Below are positions 43,728-55,849 of a stretch of DNA of 64,000 nucleotides, piece by piece. This DNA comes from Bryum argenteum. Taxonomy: Eukaryota > Streptophyta > Bryopsida > Bryales > Bryaceae. The position numbers and the translations under genes are program-made. Position 1 is the stretch's first letter, and each line of letters begins with the position of its first letter. Under the pieces are notes generated by a model that saw only the letters and a program-made list of their open reading frames with translations, ran no database searches and was not told where the DNA came from. The stretch is from positions 18,148,727 through 18,212,726 of the forward strand of contig CM073327.1 of the NCBI GenBank assembly GCA_037043015.1. The letters are read 5' to 3'.

Positions 43728-44384
43728 TTGACCCCTAAAGTGGACTACTCTAGCCTAAGAACTACGGAAAAGTCTCAACCTGCATCCTTTCAAAGCAAGG
43801 TGAACATGTTCAATTTTTGGTAAATTTTCATGTATGCATAGGATCTAATACTTGGGTTATATGTATACATGTGTTTCAAATATTAGATTCAAATTCCTCA
43901 CGGATTGTGGGATCGTAATGTTCAAAGTTAAAAAGAAGTTTGTTTCACTTGTTGTAGAAAGGGTAATTAGTTTTTTGAGAGCGAATAAGACCAATATTGG
44001 AAATAAATATGAAGTGAGGCTCTACATAGTCTTGTTCCTAGGTGAGTTAGGAACATGTTAATGCAGTTTTTACCCTCATTGAAAACTCATAACTTTAAAA
44101 AATGCTTGATTATTCATATAGAGTTATGCTGAATTTTAAATACAAAGGCTGATCTTTGACAGTATGGATGAAGATATAAAATAGTTGTGAATGCCGTATG
44201 ATAAAGATCTAAAGATAACGTAAGGACAATAAGGACAATGACTGATGTTATACATGCAAAACTTTAGGTAATAATAGATGATATTGGTAAAGTGAGAGCA
44301 ATAGTAAAATGACAATTTTGAGTTTTTTGTTCAATGAATTATCAATTACACCTCCTTGTATCCCATGGGACGTTTAGGGGTTAA
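43728..44384. mobile_element. TTAACCCC-ended repeat, copy 3
   Basis: The left end is TTGACCCCTAAAGTGG and the right end is the complement of TTAACCCCTAAACGTCCC. Total 657 bp. The interior is similar to 38172-38640 and partly to 2018-2300. Non-coding. The family is probably a MITE or a solo non-coding element. Confidence 0.6.
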
Positions 44385-45116
44385 ATGCTACAAGCGTCAT
44401 TTGTGGACATAATTAAAAATGTTATAGCTGACGTATTGAAGGTTCTGCATCGTAAGTGTATTCGTCATAATTAATAGTTATTAAGGATAATTGACAAAAC
44501 CAGCATAAAATATTTTCAAGTCATCTAAGACCATATTTGATGAGTTTTTCCTAAAAATAGAAATCAACATATTATTATATAAAACAACATGAGCTTTGAG
44601 AATCATAATTAAATTGTACGCTTCTAAGTTTTATAAGATATTTGCTCCACTATGAAGGTTGTACATATATCTTAAGGTGCTTCGTTGATTCAATGCATTT
44701 TGTATTTGTAGGGAGTAATATCAAAGTTCATGACGCGAAGTACTTGGAGGTAGCACATGTGTTGTACAACACTTTTGTTTAGTCAACAAAAAACTATACA
44801 AGCTTAAAACCACGTATATAACAGGTGTTTCTGACTAGACTTGTAATTTTCTTTTGACAAAAATCTATTCCAAAAACACTTGAATTTAACCATTTTTCAT
44901 ATCAGTTTGTTCTTCTGATTAGTTTTTCTTACTAGTCTAGATATGGAATATTATGAAACTTAATACACAGAAAAGGTTTCTACCATCTATCTTTAAAATG
45001 AAAAATAAAAAATTTAAGATGTCTTTAGTATAATCTATTTACATTTTAAGATACAATTTAATTCTTGGTTTAATTACTAAGCTCAATAGTCAAGAAATCT
45101 CCCAAGTTAACCTTAA
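44385..45116. other. Gene-free AT-rich stretch
   Basis: No feature was recognised beyond composition. Confidence 0.45.
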
Positions 45117-45485
45117 TTAACCCTTGAACGCCCAAGGTGACCCAAGGGGTCCTTTTCCAACAGAATCTCCTCTGTAGCTCTCAATGTACTCAACTTCTCA
45201 CTTATATTTTGAAGTCAAACTGTCACCTTCTTGTCATGCATTCAAAAAGTGAAATTTTACAATTCAAATCACAATTTGTATGAATGATTTTGTGCTTTGA
45301 AAGGATTGTGGTAGGTAGGTTGAGGTTGTACATAACCTTGTAGGAGGTTGCAAGCTCATCATTGATTGGTCCATTCATGATGCCCAAGTTCAAAAAGTGC
45401 ACTATTCGTGATGCCCAAGTTCAAAAGATGTTGTGATCCAATTTTGGGTTGCCCGTTTTAGACCCCATGGGCGTTCAAGGGTTAA
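45117..45485. mobile_element. MITE with TTAACCCTTGAACGCCC termini
   Basis: Exact 17-bp inverted termini at 45117-45133 and 45469-45485 bound 369 bp of non-coding sequence. An internal GATGCCCAAGTTCAAAA word occurs twice. The ends begin TTAA, which could include a TTA/TTAA duplication. It shares only the first bases with the TTAACCCC family. Confidence 0.75.
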
Positions 45486-45876
45486 CTGAGTATCAACTTA
45501 AGAGTAACTTCAAAGATTAACAAATAGAAAAACGTGTGGTTAATGTGTTTTTGTGAGATTTTTCCAACTTTTTCCTTTAGTATATCTGGATTTATTATTC
45601 ACTAGTACATGACCTCGTCTACTTTGAACACACTCTCAAAAATATAACAGGTAATAATTATCAATGTGAGTTAAGAATAGGATGTGCTATAATTCATAAA
45701 CTAGGTATGCAATTCACATGTTTCCCTTGGTCTTATATCTTCCTTGTCCTCTCATTTCCACTAACAGATATGAATAAAGAATAACGGGCTTGAATGGGTT
45801 CGCCCAATATTATTGGGTTATTCACAAACAAACCCGACTAGGATTAGAATGACTAAAAGTTTGTCACCAAAACAAG

Positions 45877-46359
45877 TTGCCTTATCCAGAAGTTGATCCA
45901 TTTAACGATGTTAAAGTTGGACATTTTGTTGCTATAAATAGCAACATCGATAATATGAGGTTAGGCATACCTTTTTTTCTAGGAAAAGTGAAGGCTACAA
46001 GAAATGATTCTAAAAGATTAGGAATCATGAAGGTAATATGGTATTGGCCGAAATCAACAATTTTGCAAGATGACCCACACATGTGGACTTACAAATATGG
46101 AAAATGGCTAAAACGAAGATGGATTCCCTCTTGTGAGCCGCTAAATTGGGTGGACTTAGATACAACAATTACCTCATGGGCACCATCTTCAAAATTCGAG
46201 ACTTGTATGGTTGAAAAATCTATTGTGGAGAAAGAGATATTTATACCAAAAGCAATGACTTTTCATCTCTTCGAGCACATGGCAAATCAATCTCATACAA
46301 CAAATGACAAGCAAGTGGACAACAGTGCAGATGCAACAGAAGAAAATGACTTCAAGTAA
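45877..46359 (+). CDS. Hypothetical protein, about 160 residues
   Basis: An open frame of 160 codons without an ATG at its 5' end (first in-frame ATG at 45955). It may therefore be an internal or last exon, or a fragment. Readable blocks: VKVGHFVAINSN, GIPFFLGKVKATR, MKVIWYWPKS, WLKRRWIPSCEPLNWVD, TFHLFEHMANQ. The combination of a GHFVAI opening, a WYWP block and a W-x-P-S block is protein-like, and I believe similar hypothetical proteins occur in early land plants or charophytes. I cannot name a family. The surrounding kilobases are AT-rich and gene-poor. Confidence 0.4.
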   Translation: MPYPEVDPFNDVKVGHFVAINSNIDNMRLGIPFFLGKVKATRNDSKRLGIMKVIWYWPKSTILQDDPHMWTYKYGKWLKRRWIPSCEPLNWVDLDTTITSWAPSSKFETCMVEKSIVEKEIFIPKAMTFHLFEHMANQSHTTNDKQVDNSADATEENDFK

Positions 46360-49300
46360 TTGCATATTAGCATAGAAGCTTTAGCATTAGAATATATATA
46401 GCATATATATTGGTTAATTTTTTCCCTAGTCTAATTAGATATTGAAATTCCATTGTGTATTCCAAGCTTATATATACATGTTATTTTATCATATCTTCAT
46501 GATCCAAACATGTATGAAACTATGAGATGTACCTAAGGTTGGAATTTTGACATTTATTCCGGGTTGCATTGGTAAAAAGTGCAATTTTTTGTTTTTTGGA
46601 ATCTTTAAATCACCTAAACTCATGAAGGAAGGAGCAAGTGCAGTTTTCAAAGGCCATGAGCAGTTTTCCTCATTGTTGTGTTCTTTACACAAGGTAGATT
46701 GTGTTTTTCAACAATGCCTAAACCCAACTTTTCATCAATTTTAAGAGTTGTGGTTTTTGTGATAGTAGCTAAATTCAAGATCATATACTTAGAAGTACAA
46801 AAAAAAAAGTAAATAATTTCATCATACTTCAATTTCAACAAGTTGGTAGAAGTTGCTGTTTTTGGTTTTGGGGGTTCAAGAACTAGGGTAATTAGTGAAA
46901 GAAACAAAGTACTCCATTTACTTAGAAATTGTTATAAACAAGTTATATGCGGCTTTGATCTTTAAAGTCCTTACTATTCTCTCAAAAGTTACCACCTAGT
47001 TTGGAATATGCACAATAGATTTGATTTTAACCTTGAATGTTCATTATGTTGATTTTAGTGATACCCATTTTTTAATCATGTGACCTACAATAAGTTGTGC
47101 AAATTTCAAAAAGTTGTACTTTATAAAACATGGAGCATGTATCTCTATCTAGATAAGTGGTAGACCAATAAATAATGCAAAATAACCACATAGTTACACA
47201 CTGAAGAGAAGTTCATTCAAATGCTATCACCTTCTTTTGAACCATACATACTAGTGAAGCATTATAACCTATAATGTATCCTTGTTTAGCTTCAATAGAG
47301 TTAAACAAGTGATTCACATTAAGGTTCTAATAAAATTCATCAAGGAGGGTTGGCATAGTCACATATGTAATCTAACATGCTCAACAGTGATGTGATTTGC
47401 AATAGAAGAGATATAATGGAGAGTAGGGAACCATAATAGAGGACGGGGAACTGGGAACAATGGAACGAGGGAACAAAGGACATGCTGCAAATCTCAAAAA
47501 ACACGGGGAACCAAAAAGACGGGAACTAAGGACAAGCTATAAATCTTAAACAACATGGAGAACGAAAAAGCAAGGAACTTGCATATTGATTGCACATCCC
47601 ATTATTTCAACATTACCAAAAACCTCCAAGTTTGTATTATTTTGAGTACCTAGATTTGAATCTTTTACACATTTTATAAATTTCAATCTGACTTTTTTGA
47701 TGTATGTATCTGGAGGGTAAGGGCTTATATATATGTGCGTGTCTTGTTTGTTTGACAAAATCAATATAGCATGGCATAAGTATGACATATAGCATCTTAG
47801 ATTCTTAGTGTATTACATATTGAGTATATTTATTTGGCTTTGTAAGCTTTTTTATTGTAACAAAGTTTTGTGTTTGAGTTACATTCACATTTTCCTTGTT
47901 TTTTTTGCTTCATTTTAAAACCTATGATATCAAAACCAAATATTTCTTGTTTTTTTTTCCTTCATTTTTTCCTTGCCCCTTGCTCCATGCTCCTTGTTCC
48001 ATGCTCCATGCTCCTCGCTCCTCGCTCCTCGCTCCTCGCTCCTTGATCCACATATCTTTTCTTCTTTTTTGCACTTCTTTAATTGCCTCTTTGTACACAT
48101 TTATCATCAGTTATTTATGAATATCAATCTCTAAGCTTTACATTATTTTGCTTATGTCTTTGATGTATCTCTATCTTAGTCTATTACCAATAAGAAGACC
48201 AATGATTTTAGTAGTACTGAGTGAATTTAGAAGCCTTGATTGGTGTATACATTTTTTGTAAAAGAATTATTAGTAGAAGAGTAGTCTTGCTAAAAAGTTT
48301 GATACTTAGAGTAAGACTATGATGTTGTGTTCTTGGGAATTAAAAATGATGTATATAAAGGTATGCTTAAAATTATAAACTAAATAATAAAATCATGTCA
48401 CAATATAGTGGTATGAAAAATTATATGATGAACCTTACCTCAATAATCTTATATTTCTAAAACCTCCTAGTTGCATGTCCAAGTTGCTCATACTTGTAAT
48501 CATATATATGTTATCTCACATTAAAAACTACATATATAACATAAAAACTCACTAGTCACTATTACTTCACCTCACCATTGCTAGAAACTTGTCGTTTACT
48601 AGTATATAACCAAATACATTCATCAACTTATTTTTCAAAAAAAAATCTTTTTCTCTTCTACATTACACTAGTTCAATCAAATTAATCTTTGTAAAGTTAC
48701 TCCATTAAGTTCATAATTTTGTGAACCTATTACTCATCTATGTTTTAACTTTAAATGATTTTACCTTATTAATATCGTTTTGAGGATGATCCTCTAAAGA
48801 ACCTTCAATGTTTAAAGCTACTCTCATACCTTATTACCTCAATGTGTTCAACTAAATTTCTTAAGTTGTCTCAAAGTTATTTGAGACAAACTCAAGAAAT
48901 TGACTTATTACGCCTAGCTGCATTAATTAGTGTGATGGATTTTTAGCAACCTTGAACTTATTCAAGATTGCTTCATTGCATTGTACCATGTATGAGTGAA
49001 TTCTTTCCTCAAATCAATTGGTCTAAAGTGACTAATAGCATCATGTACATCTAAAATATTTTTTGGGAATATAATTTAAAACTAATGTTTTGTGGGCTTT
49101 AAAAAAGTCAAAAAATCTAGTTTATATTGGAAGAGTTGACATTAGACACCACTTTTACATCCTCAAGCAATGTAATCGGTTTATTTATTCATTAAGCGTG
49201 ATTGTTATTATGTTCCTTCTTGCCTCATCTTATCATAAATCTCAAAACTTTAAAAATTAGCATCTTGGAGTTCTACATTATATAGTGAAGGATCTTCATC

Positions 49301-52300
49301 TTTTGTTTATCTAGAGCTTTGTTATAAATTATGGAATTGGTCATACATTGTACTATTGGGTAATATCTTCATACACAAAAATGGTAAACTAATAAAAAAT
49401 TAATTCTTCAAGTCTATTGACAGAAAGATTAAATGCTTTTAAGTTTATCTTTCCGGTTATATACAATATCAAAATGATCTACACAATCATTTACAACTTC
49501 TAATAAATCTCAAATCAATCTTTTATCGATTTAAAACAACTGAAGTATTAAATTATATATTGAAACATAGTAATCAATAAAGCCTTTAAGTTAGCTTCAA
49601 AGATCTCACAAAATTGATTAAAATATGTGAATAGATTGAAGGTTGAATAAGGGCATCTATTGGTGACTTTGAGAGCTATAGAAATGAAAGCAGAATCAAC
49701 ACAATATAGAAGAAAAAATCAATGCATATAAGTTATCAAATTTTTGAGGATGACATATAAAGTGAATGAATGAGTAAATTGAGGAATACAAGAACTTACA
49801 TGCTAAAGCACTATTTTCATGTCTTTTGAATATTTTGAGGATGTGTCTTTTAAACAATAAACGGTACAACTTTTTAAAACAAAATAGTAACCTTTCATAC
49901 TATCTAACCACTAATAGAAAACTATTGTCAATTTGGCCAACTATACAACATTTCCGGGTGATAAGTGCCACGTTCATGTATACACGGCATGAAGAGTTTT
50001 GAAAAGTTTGAAGAGTTTTGATAGTTCACGTTTTATTGGTACTAAGAGTTGATTAAAAGTTGATTAGGTTTAATTAATATTGCAAGCAGTGGGGGAAAAT
50101 AGGAGTAAGGGAACATAGGAAGAAGACGAGGAACAAGGAAATCGGGGACATCAGGGGAGTCTAGATACAAGGGAATCGGGGACATTAGGGGAGTCTAGAT
50201 ACGGAGGACGGGGACCGTGTTACCTAAAAAAAAAACATTATATTCTAAAACAGACGCTCATTTCATATCCTCTATTTTAGACATTTCTTAATGAAAAGCA
50301 CCAAATGAAGAATTGCATCATCGTGACAACGGATACTTTCTTTATATATACTAGTAAGGTTCTCGTTGTCCCGACAGAACATCTCTTTATCTGGTGCTTT
50401 TAGAATTATCCCCTCTCCCCCGTTCTCGATTACTCGCGCTCGTAAAAGAATAGCATGTCTCCTATTCCCCGTCTTTTGTTTCCTCGTTTGTGGTTCTCTA
50501 TCCTTTCTTTTCGTATCATAGGTTCTTCATCCTCCAACTCAGATTCAAGTTTTCATGCTTCGTTATTTGTTCTTGGTTCTTAATCCCTCGTTCTTGGTTC
50601 CCAGTATTCCAAGGTTCTGCCTTGTGCTACTTCTGGGCTTTACGTCAAACATCGTAGCTTAGACTCATTGCATGGAAGTCTGATTCATCGGAACATACTT
50701 GATTGCATTGCTCTTAGTATCCTCGAAGTCTTGGGCCACTATATGCCAGACATTAGTTGCGCCTATGATACCTTGATGAAGATACTAGTTATCCAACCCC
50801 TTCTGTTGCATTGTTGAATCCACAGAATACCAAGGAAAGGGTAGTTAAGGAACGCCTTGTAAGGTAGAAATTAAGTACACCCTATAACCCTAAAGAAACT
50901 CGCATTCACAAAAGACTAAGGACACTGTAGGCGGAACACTCTTCCCCTACCTTTGTTTCCTTCGGCCTAACACCGAACCACGACTTACTCGTTTACCCCT
51001 CCTCTTTGAGTCTCACGTATCTCCATCCTCGCATACCCAGACTAACACTTGTGTTAAATCTCTTGTATATAACATTGATACACTTAGAAACGAGTATTCA
51101 ACACTAAAGTCAAATTTTGGTGTTGAATTGTCCTACAAAAAGGCACGCCCACCTTTGTTGGATCTTCAACTGTGAGCTTCCAAATCTCATGCTCTATTGA
51201 AGTGCTTGAGCGGTGTCCATCTTCTCACATCCCATCAAATAGCCTCGTGTTCAAGCTGGATACAATTTGCAAAAGTCAGATTCACTCATTTGTAGAATTC
51301 TTGTCGAAAGTGGAGTAAACACAACTACTTGACTCAAATATTGGTTGTTAATTTTTGCTTAAACCAAATTTGTTGAAATTAATGCGTGTTTTACCATACG
51401 CTAGTTTCATACCTTCTATTTGAGTGTAATCTGCATAAAGATTGGGAATGTCTAATTAGGTTTTGAATTTTCTTATAGGCACTCAACTTTGTTCTCTACA
51501 TGGAAAAAATACGAGCAAAATGTTTAGGATAACAATCGTCAAGTCCCCCTTTGCACAATGTAAACTAATGCTTGAAGAAAATGATAAAAAGTATTGCACC
51601 AACTTTGAACGTTATGATCTTATAAACAGTGCATATTCAACGATTGAAATTTGTTGTGGTACTTGAAAACAAGGTTAGGTACAAGAATCTAGAGTTGGAG
51701 TTTTAGAGAAAGTATATGTTAGCCAGGGTACGGGTATGGAGATGTCCGAGGTATGGAGAGAGAGGTAAGGACAGGGGGATTGGAGGGGAACATGGATCGT
51801 GGTTCGTAAACTACGGATATCCCAGGGATGCCAAGGTACAAAGGCACTATTGTTGACCGGGCGTGGGCTGACTTATCGTGCTTAATCATAGAGTGATTAG
51901 CATTGCCGTGGCCATGTCAACTCGGGGAAGAGGCTGGATGTGGGTTCAAGCAGCTAGCGGTCCTAGGGTTATACTTCCCTGGCTCTATTCTCTCGTTCTG
52001 CTTCTACGGCCACCGTGTTGTTCGCGCGTCGTAGCTATGGCCTCGGCGCGGCGAGGAGCTTGCCACAAGTTCTCCGTGACAATGTTGTGACCCGCGGTGG
52101 CCCGCGGACTGAGACACTAAACCCTTGGCCAGGGAAGATCGGTGACACCACGGCCCACGCAGCGGTTACGATATTCAAGGTTTAGAGACATGGAGACGAA
52201 GAGGGTTGGGTAAGAAGAAGTGTAGTGAGGAAAGCTAGTCCGTGTTTGCATTGAATGAGTAGAGGCTGAAATGACTACAGAGATGTGCGACAATGCGCTC

Positions 52301-52472
52301 GTGAACTACTACTGCATCCGTGCTACACATGGAAGTGTAAACTATATAATCTGTCCTCTATTTATATTGCAATAAAACCTAATCTTGCGCTGGCTTCTTC
52401 TTTAACTGCGGTCCTCGTCTTGATCCCCGTAGTCGTTGTGGTCCTCGGTCTTAATCCATGTGGTTGTTGTGG
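46360..52472. other. Long gene-poor AT-rich region
   Basis: No gene is supported over about 6 kb. Landmarks: purine-rich GGGGAAC/GGGAACNAAGGAC tracts (47410-47575), a CTCCTCG tandem (about 48012-48042), GGGGACATYAGGGGAGTCTAGATAC twice (about 50138-50205), a pyrimidine-rich counterpart (50400-50600) and another purine-rich block (51700-51800). The purine tracts resemble the one at 12660-12755. Short open frames are scattered and have no domain. Confidence 0.5.
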
Positions 52473-52832
52473 CACTATAAGAAACCCCTGTTTTTTGCGA
52501 TGTCTTATGTGATGTCTAATATATTTTGTCATGTCTTACTGTCTTAAAAGATGTCTTCGAAGACAGGAGGATGTCTGTACGTCTAACGGGCACATTTTGG
52601 ATTGGAGGGGTATGAAGACATCACCAAACAAGAAGATGTTGGTGCAGACATGGATGTCTTTGAAGACATCTCGATAGACATCAAACTGCCACGTTGGCAA
52701 GGGATTTTGGACCAGCAAGGTAAAAACCACCAAAATTTACTGGTGGACACGGTAAAAAGCATTTCTAATGTTAAAAGAGTAGGTGAATGGGCAGCAATTT
52801 TCAAAAGTAGAAAAAAACATCACACTTTAGTT

Positions 52833-52833
<1 letters not shown>

Positions 52834-52871
<38 letters not shown>
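52834..52871. repeat. Homopolymer of 38 T
   Basis: An uninterrupted run of 38 T. It could be the poly(A) tail of a retroposon inserted in the reverse direction, or a slippage expansion. No LINE or SINE body was recognised to the right. Confidence 0.9.
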
Positions 52872-52875
<4 letters not shown>

Positions 52876-53828
52876 GCTAAATCATTATGTGACGTGGCAA
52901 TACTGAAAATACTAATTTCAAGCTATTCTCACTATTTTTTTATTGGTATATATATTTTTTAAAACATTAAAATATATAATTATATTTCAATAAAAAATAT
53001 ATTTTGTAAATTTTTATTATATTCAAATAAATTAGAATATTATAATTTTGTAATTTTTTATGATTTAAAAATATTTAAATATTTAAAAAATATTATATAT
53101 AAAATATGATATCTATAAGATAACAATGGTGCCGAAAAAAAAAGTAAAAGTATTCGTGGATATTTAATCCTCAAAAAACACGTGGACGTAGATTAAAAAA
53201 GTTATTTACAGCGCTTTATCTACATGGCAAAAAAAACTCCACGTCGGACCAGTTGACAAGTCATTCAACATCTAGTCGGATGTTTAACACAATGTCCAAC
53301 TTACCATAACTACAGTCAGGCATGAATGTCCCCGTAAACATCTACTCGGATGTCTATGAAGATGTTTTGCACGACATCCTCCTAGACGTCATTTACTAAA
53401 AAGCGGCAGTACTTAAGGGTCTTTTTAGAATAATATCAACTTTTCCTCTTACTGCTTGTCCTCCATTGGCGCAGGTCTCTGATTGAGGGTAATCCTCAAA
53501 TACTTAAAGAAAATATAAAAAGAAAATAAAAAAAATAAACAATGTTTTTGGCTTACTTTAAGAAGGAATTAAATATTATTGATTACTTATAGATTAGATT
53601 ATTATAGTCTAATGGCAAGACTATACATTACTCTATCATCAACAACCAATATTATACAAATTAAAGCAAATTTACAAGAAATATGAATTTATGAAAGTAG
53701 CTATTTAATACAGTTTAGGAGACAATTCTAGAATGAAATTAGTATTAAGAAAGTTAGTTGGAAAGTTAGTTAGGGTAGAAATAAAAGGTAGTTGAGAGTT
53801 TAAAAGAGAGCCTATCACCATGGAAGAC

Positions 53829-53875
53829 TATAAATAGTCTCATGATTGTAGTTCCACACTTTTTCTATCAATAAA
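53829..53875 (+). promoter_or_regulatory. TATA box followed by AATAAA (possible LTR fragment)
   Basis: TATAAATA at 53829-53836 and AATAAA at 53870-53875 lie only about 40 bp apart, an arrangement typical of LTRs. Flanking GTTAGTTGGAAAGTTAGTTAGG resembles the U3 of plant LTRs. Boundaries could not be fixed. Confidence 0.35.
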
Positions 53876-54194
53876 GATTCTTTGATTTGCTGTGGAAGAA
53901 ACTCTAAGAATTACAATACGTGCTTTGTTGTGGAAAGAACTTTAAAGCATCTGGTATTTGATTTGTTGTGACGGAAAACAAAAAACCTTTTATAGTTAAT
54001 ATGTTGTGATTAAAACCCTGAAGATGTCATCAGATGTTTATGATAATGTCTGCAGGGATGTCTAAGATGACATTCATGAAAATGTCTAACATGATGTCTA
54101 TGAAGATGTCGAAGATGACATCTACGACAGCATCCAGAACCATCTACAGGGATGATTTGCATTGACTTCAATGGATGAACAGAGGCGGCTAGTG

Positions 54195-54584
54195 TGTTAG
54201 GGACATAGGCTCTGGAACCTTCTAGAAGAAAGTCTCTAGAAGTCTCTGGAACCTTCTAGAAGGAAGTCTCTAAGGAAGTCTCTAGAGCCTTCTAGAAGGG
54301 AGTCTTTAGAACCTTCTAGAAGCTAGTCTCTGGAACCTTCTAGAAGCATTCTAGTTGGCAGAAGTTTTAGAAGCTTCTTGGTTTCTAAAAGAATATATAG
54401 GAGTCGAGGCTGAAGAGTTCTTCAGTCTCGACAACGCATCTCTTGGAGCTCTAGCTCAACTCTCTTGGTGTTGTTCGTGTACTCTTCTTGTTAATCCAAG
54501 CTCTTGTCAGTTCTTGTTAGTTTCAAGATATTCTTGTCATCTGTTTCCGTGTCCCTGACAGTTTGTCGAGACTACCTTCTCACA
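54195..54584 (+). repeat. Element C 5' LTR
   Basis: Runs from about TGTTAGGGACATAGG to CTTCTCACA (about 390 bp) and is directly followed by a primer-binding site. A TATATA at 54394-54399 follows a dense array of heat-shock-element-like repeats. The left boundary is uncertain by a few bases because the other LTR is outside the window. Confidence 0.7.
54215..54377 (+). promoter_or_regulatory. Array of heat-shock-element motifs in the element C LTR
   Basis: GAANNTTCNNGAA triads at 54215-54227, 54249-54261, 54309-54321 and 54333-54345 are perfect (GAACCTTCTAGAA). 54285-54297 has one mismatch, and 54370-54377 is a two-unit site. They lie 17-180 bp upstream of TATATA. Heat-shock factors bind such alternating GAA/TTC triads, and heat-activated plant retrotransposons use them in U3. 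Heat response here is inferred. Confidence 0.7.
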
Positions 54585-54601
54585 GATATCAGAGCTAGTC
54601 C
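54585..54601 (+). other. Element C primer-binding site
   Basis: GATATCAGAGCTAGTCC directly follows the LTR. It resembles the TGGTATCAGAGC site for initiator methionine tRNA, with changes at its start. Confidence 0.6.
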
Positions 54602-54858
54602 TTTTTTGTTAGAGAGTGGATTACCCCTCTTTTCGTAGGTATGCTAGTGTTTTAGAGGTTGCGGATTACCCTCCTCTAAACTGATATCTCTTCCACCTCA
54701 ATATTGGAACCTTATTCTTCTTGGAGAGAGTGGATTACCCCTCTTCTTGGAGTCTTAAGGCGTTTTAGAGGTTGCGGAGTACCCTCCTCTAAACCAATAT
54801 TGTTCTCTTGTCAATTTTTTTTTCATTCGTAGATTTGGTCAAAGATCAAGACGTCAGT
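54602..54858 (+). repeat. Element C leader with duplicated segment
   Basis: Two imperfect copies (about 54610-54690 and 54722-54805) share GAGAGTGGATTACCCCTCTT and TTTTAGAGGTTGCGG. Each contains a short inverted repeat (TTTAGAGG ... CCTCTAAA) able to form a stem. It lies between the primer site and gag. Confidence 0.65.
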
Positions 54859-55844
54859 ATGGCTGAAAATTTGGAATTCAAATTGGACGCCATCATGAAT
54901 GCTCTTGCTATGTTATCACATAGACAAGCGGAGATAGAAGGAGTCATGGCAAGACTTCACAATGATGGAGCATCCGGGATAACATCATCCAGGATTCACC
55001 AGTCTCAAGCTACTACACCGGAGGAGGCGACTACACCTTTAGTTCAACAAAACCCAATGATTCAACAACGGAAGGAGCCTAGAGTTAGTCTTACTGATAA
55101 GTTCGACGGAACGCGTTCCAAGTTTCGAGGTTTTGTCAACCAAATCAAGTTGATAACAGTTTTACAGCCTGAACGATATCCGACGGAGGAGGCGCGTGTT
55201 GGACTTGTTGGAACTCTGCTTACAGGACAAGCTCTATCGTGGTTTGTCCCCTTGTTCGAGAAACGATCGCCAATTCTGAGCAACTTTGAGACGTTCTTGG
55301 AAGCATTTGTAGAAGCATTTGGCGAACATGACAAGGTTCGATGGGCTACAACAAAGATCCGATCACTACAACAAGGGACGCGCTCTGCATCAATCTACGC
55401 ATCGGATTTCAGACAACTGGCTAGTGACATCAACTGGGCAAAGAAGCATTGATGAGTCAGTTTTATTGGGGTTTGAGGGATGATGTGAAGGACCTACTTT
55501 TATCCCTTCCTGATCCGCAAACGCTGAACGAAGCCATTAGCCAAGCTGTAAAGTGCGACAACTGTTTATTCCAGCGCCCAAAATACCAAACGAATCGCTA
55601 CACCACGAGTATGTTGGCAAATAATTTGAGTTCTCATTCGGAGGCAGAAGCCATGCAAATCGACGCGACGCGTGTCAGAGCTCTTACTCCAGAAGAGAAG
55701 AAACGGCGTATGGAAGAAGGACTCTGTTTGTACTGCGGAGAAGAAGGCCACAAGGTTGGAAATTGCCCCAAGAAGCAGAACCGACGCATTGTTAAGACTA
55801 GGAGTGCGGTGATCCCGGAAAACGACGATACCCACCCACAGTAG
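54859..55844 (+). pseudogene. Element C gag with zinc knuckle
   Basis: Starts MAENLEFKLDAIMNAL (ATG at 54859). The capsid-like domain includes RVSLTDKFDGTRSKFRGF, GTLLTGQALSWFVPLFE and FVEAFGEHDKVRWATTK. A CCHC zinc knuckle (CLYCGEEGHKVGNCP) follows near 55730. The order is typical of chromovirus gag. Confidence 0.85.
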
Positions 55845-55849
55845 GAACC

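Larger units (their letters stand above)
52473..54194 (+). mobile_element. CACTA-like element, left part (candidate)
   Basis: Starts CACTATAAGAAACCCC, a CACTA-type terminus. A dense array of GATGTCT and its complement AGACATC follows (52490-52700), and again at 53255-53400 and 54010-54130, as in CACTA subterminal regions. No transposase was seen. A matching right terminus was not found before the LTR of element C at 54195, so it may lie beyond the window if C inserted into it. The segment also holds a 38-T run and a possible LTR fragment. Confidence 0.4.

Noticed and set aside
47896-48107. Small ORFs on both strands around the CTCCTCG tandem
   Set aside because: Simple-sequence origin, no homology pattern.
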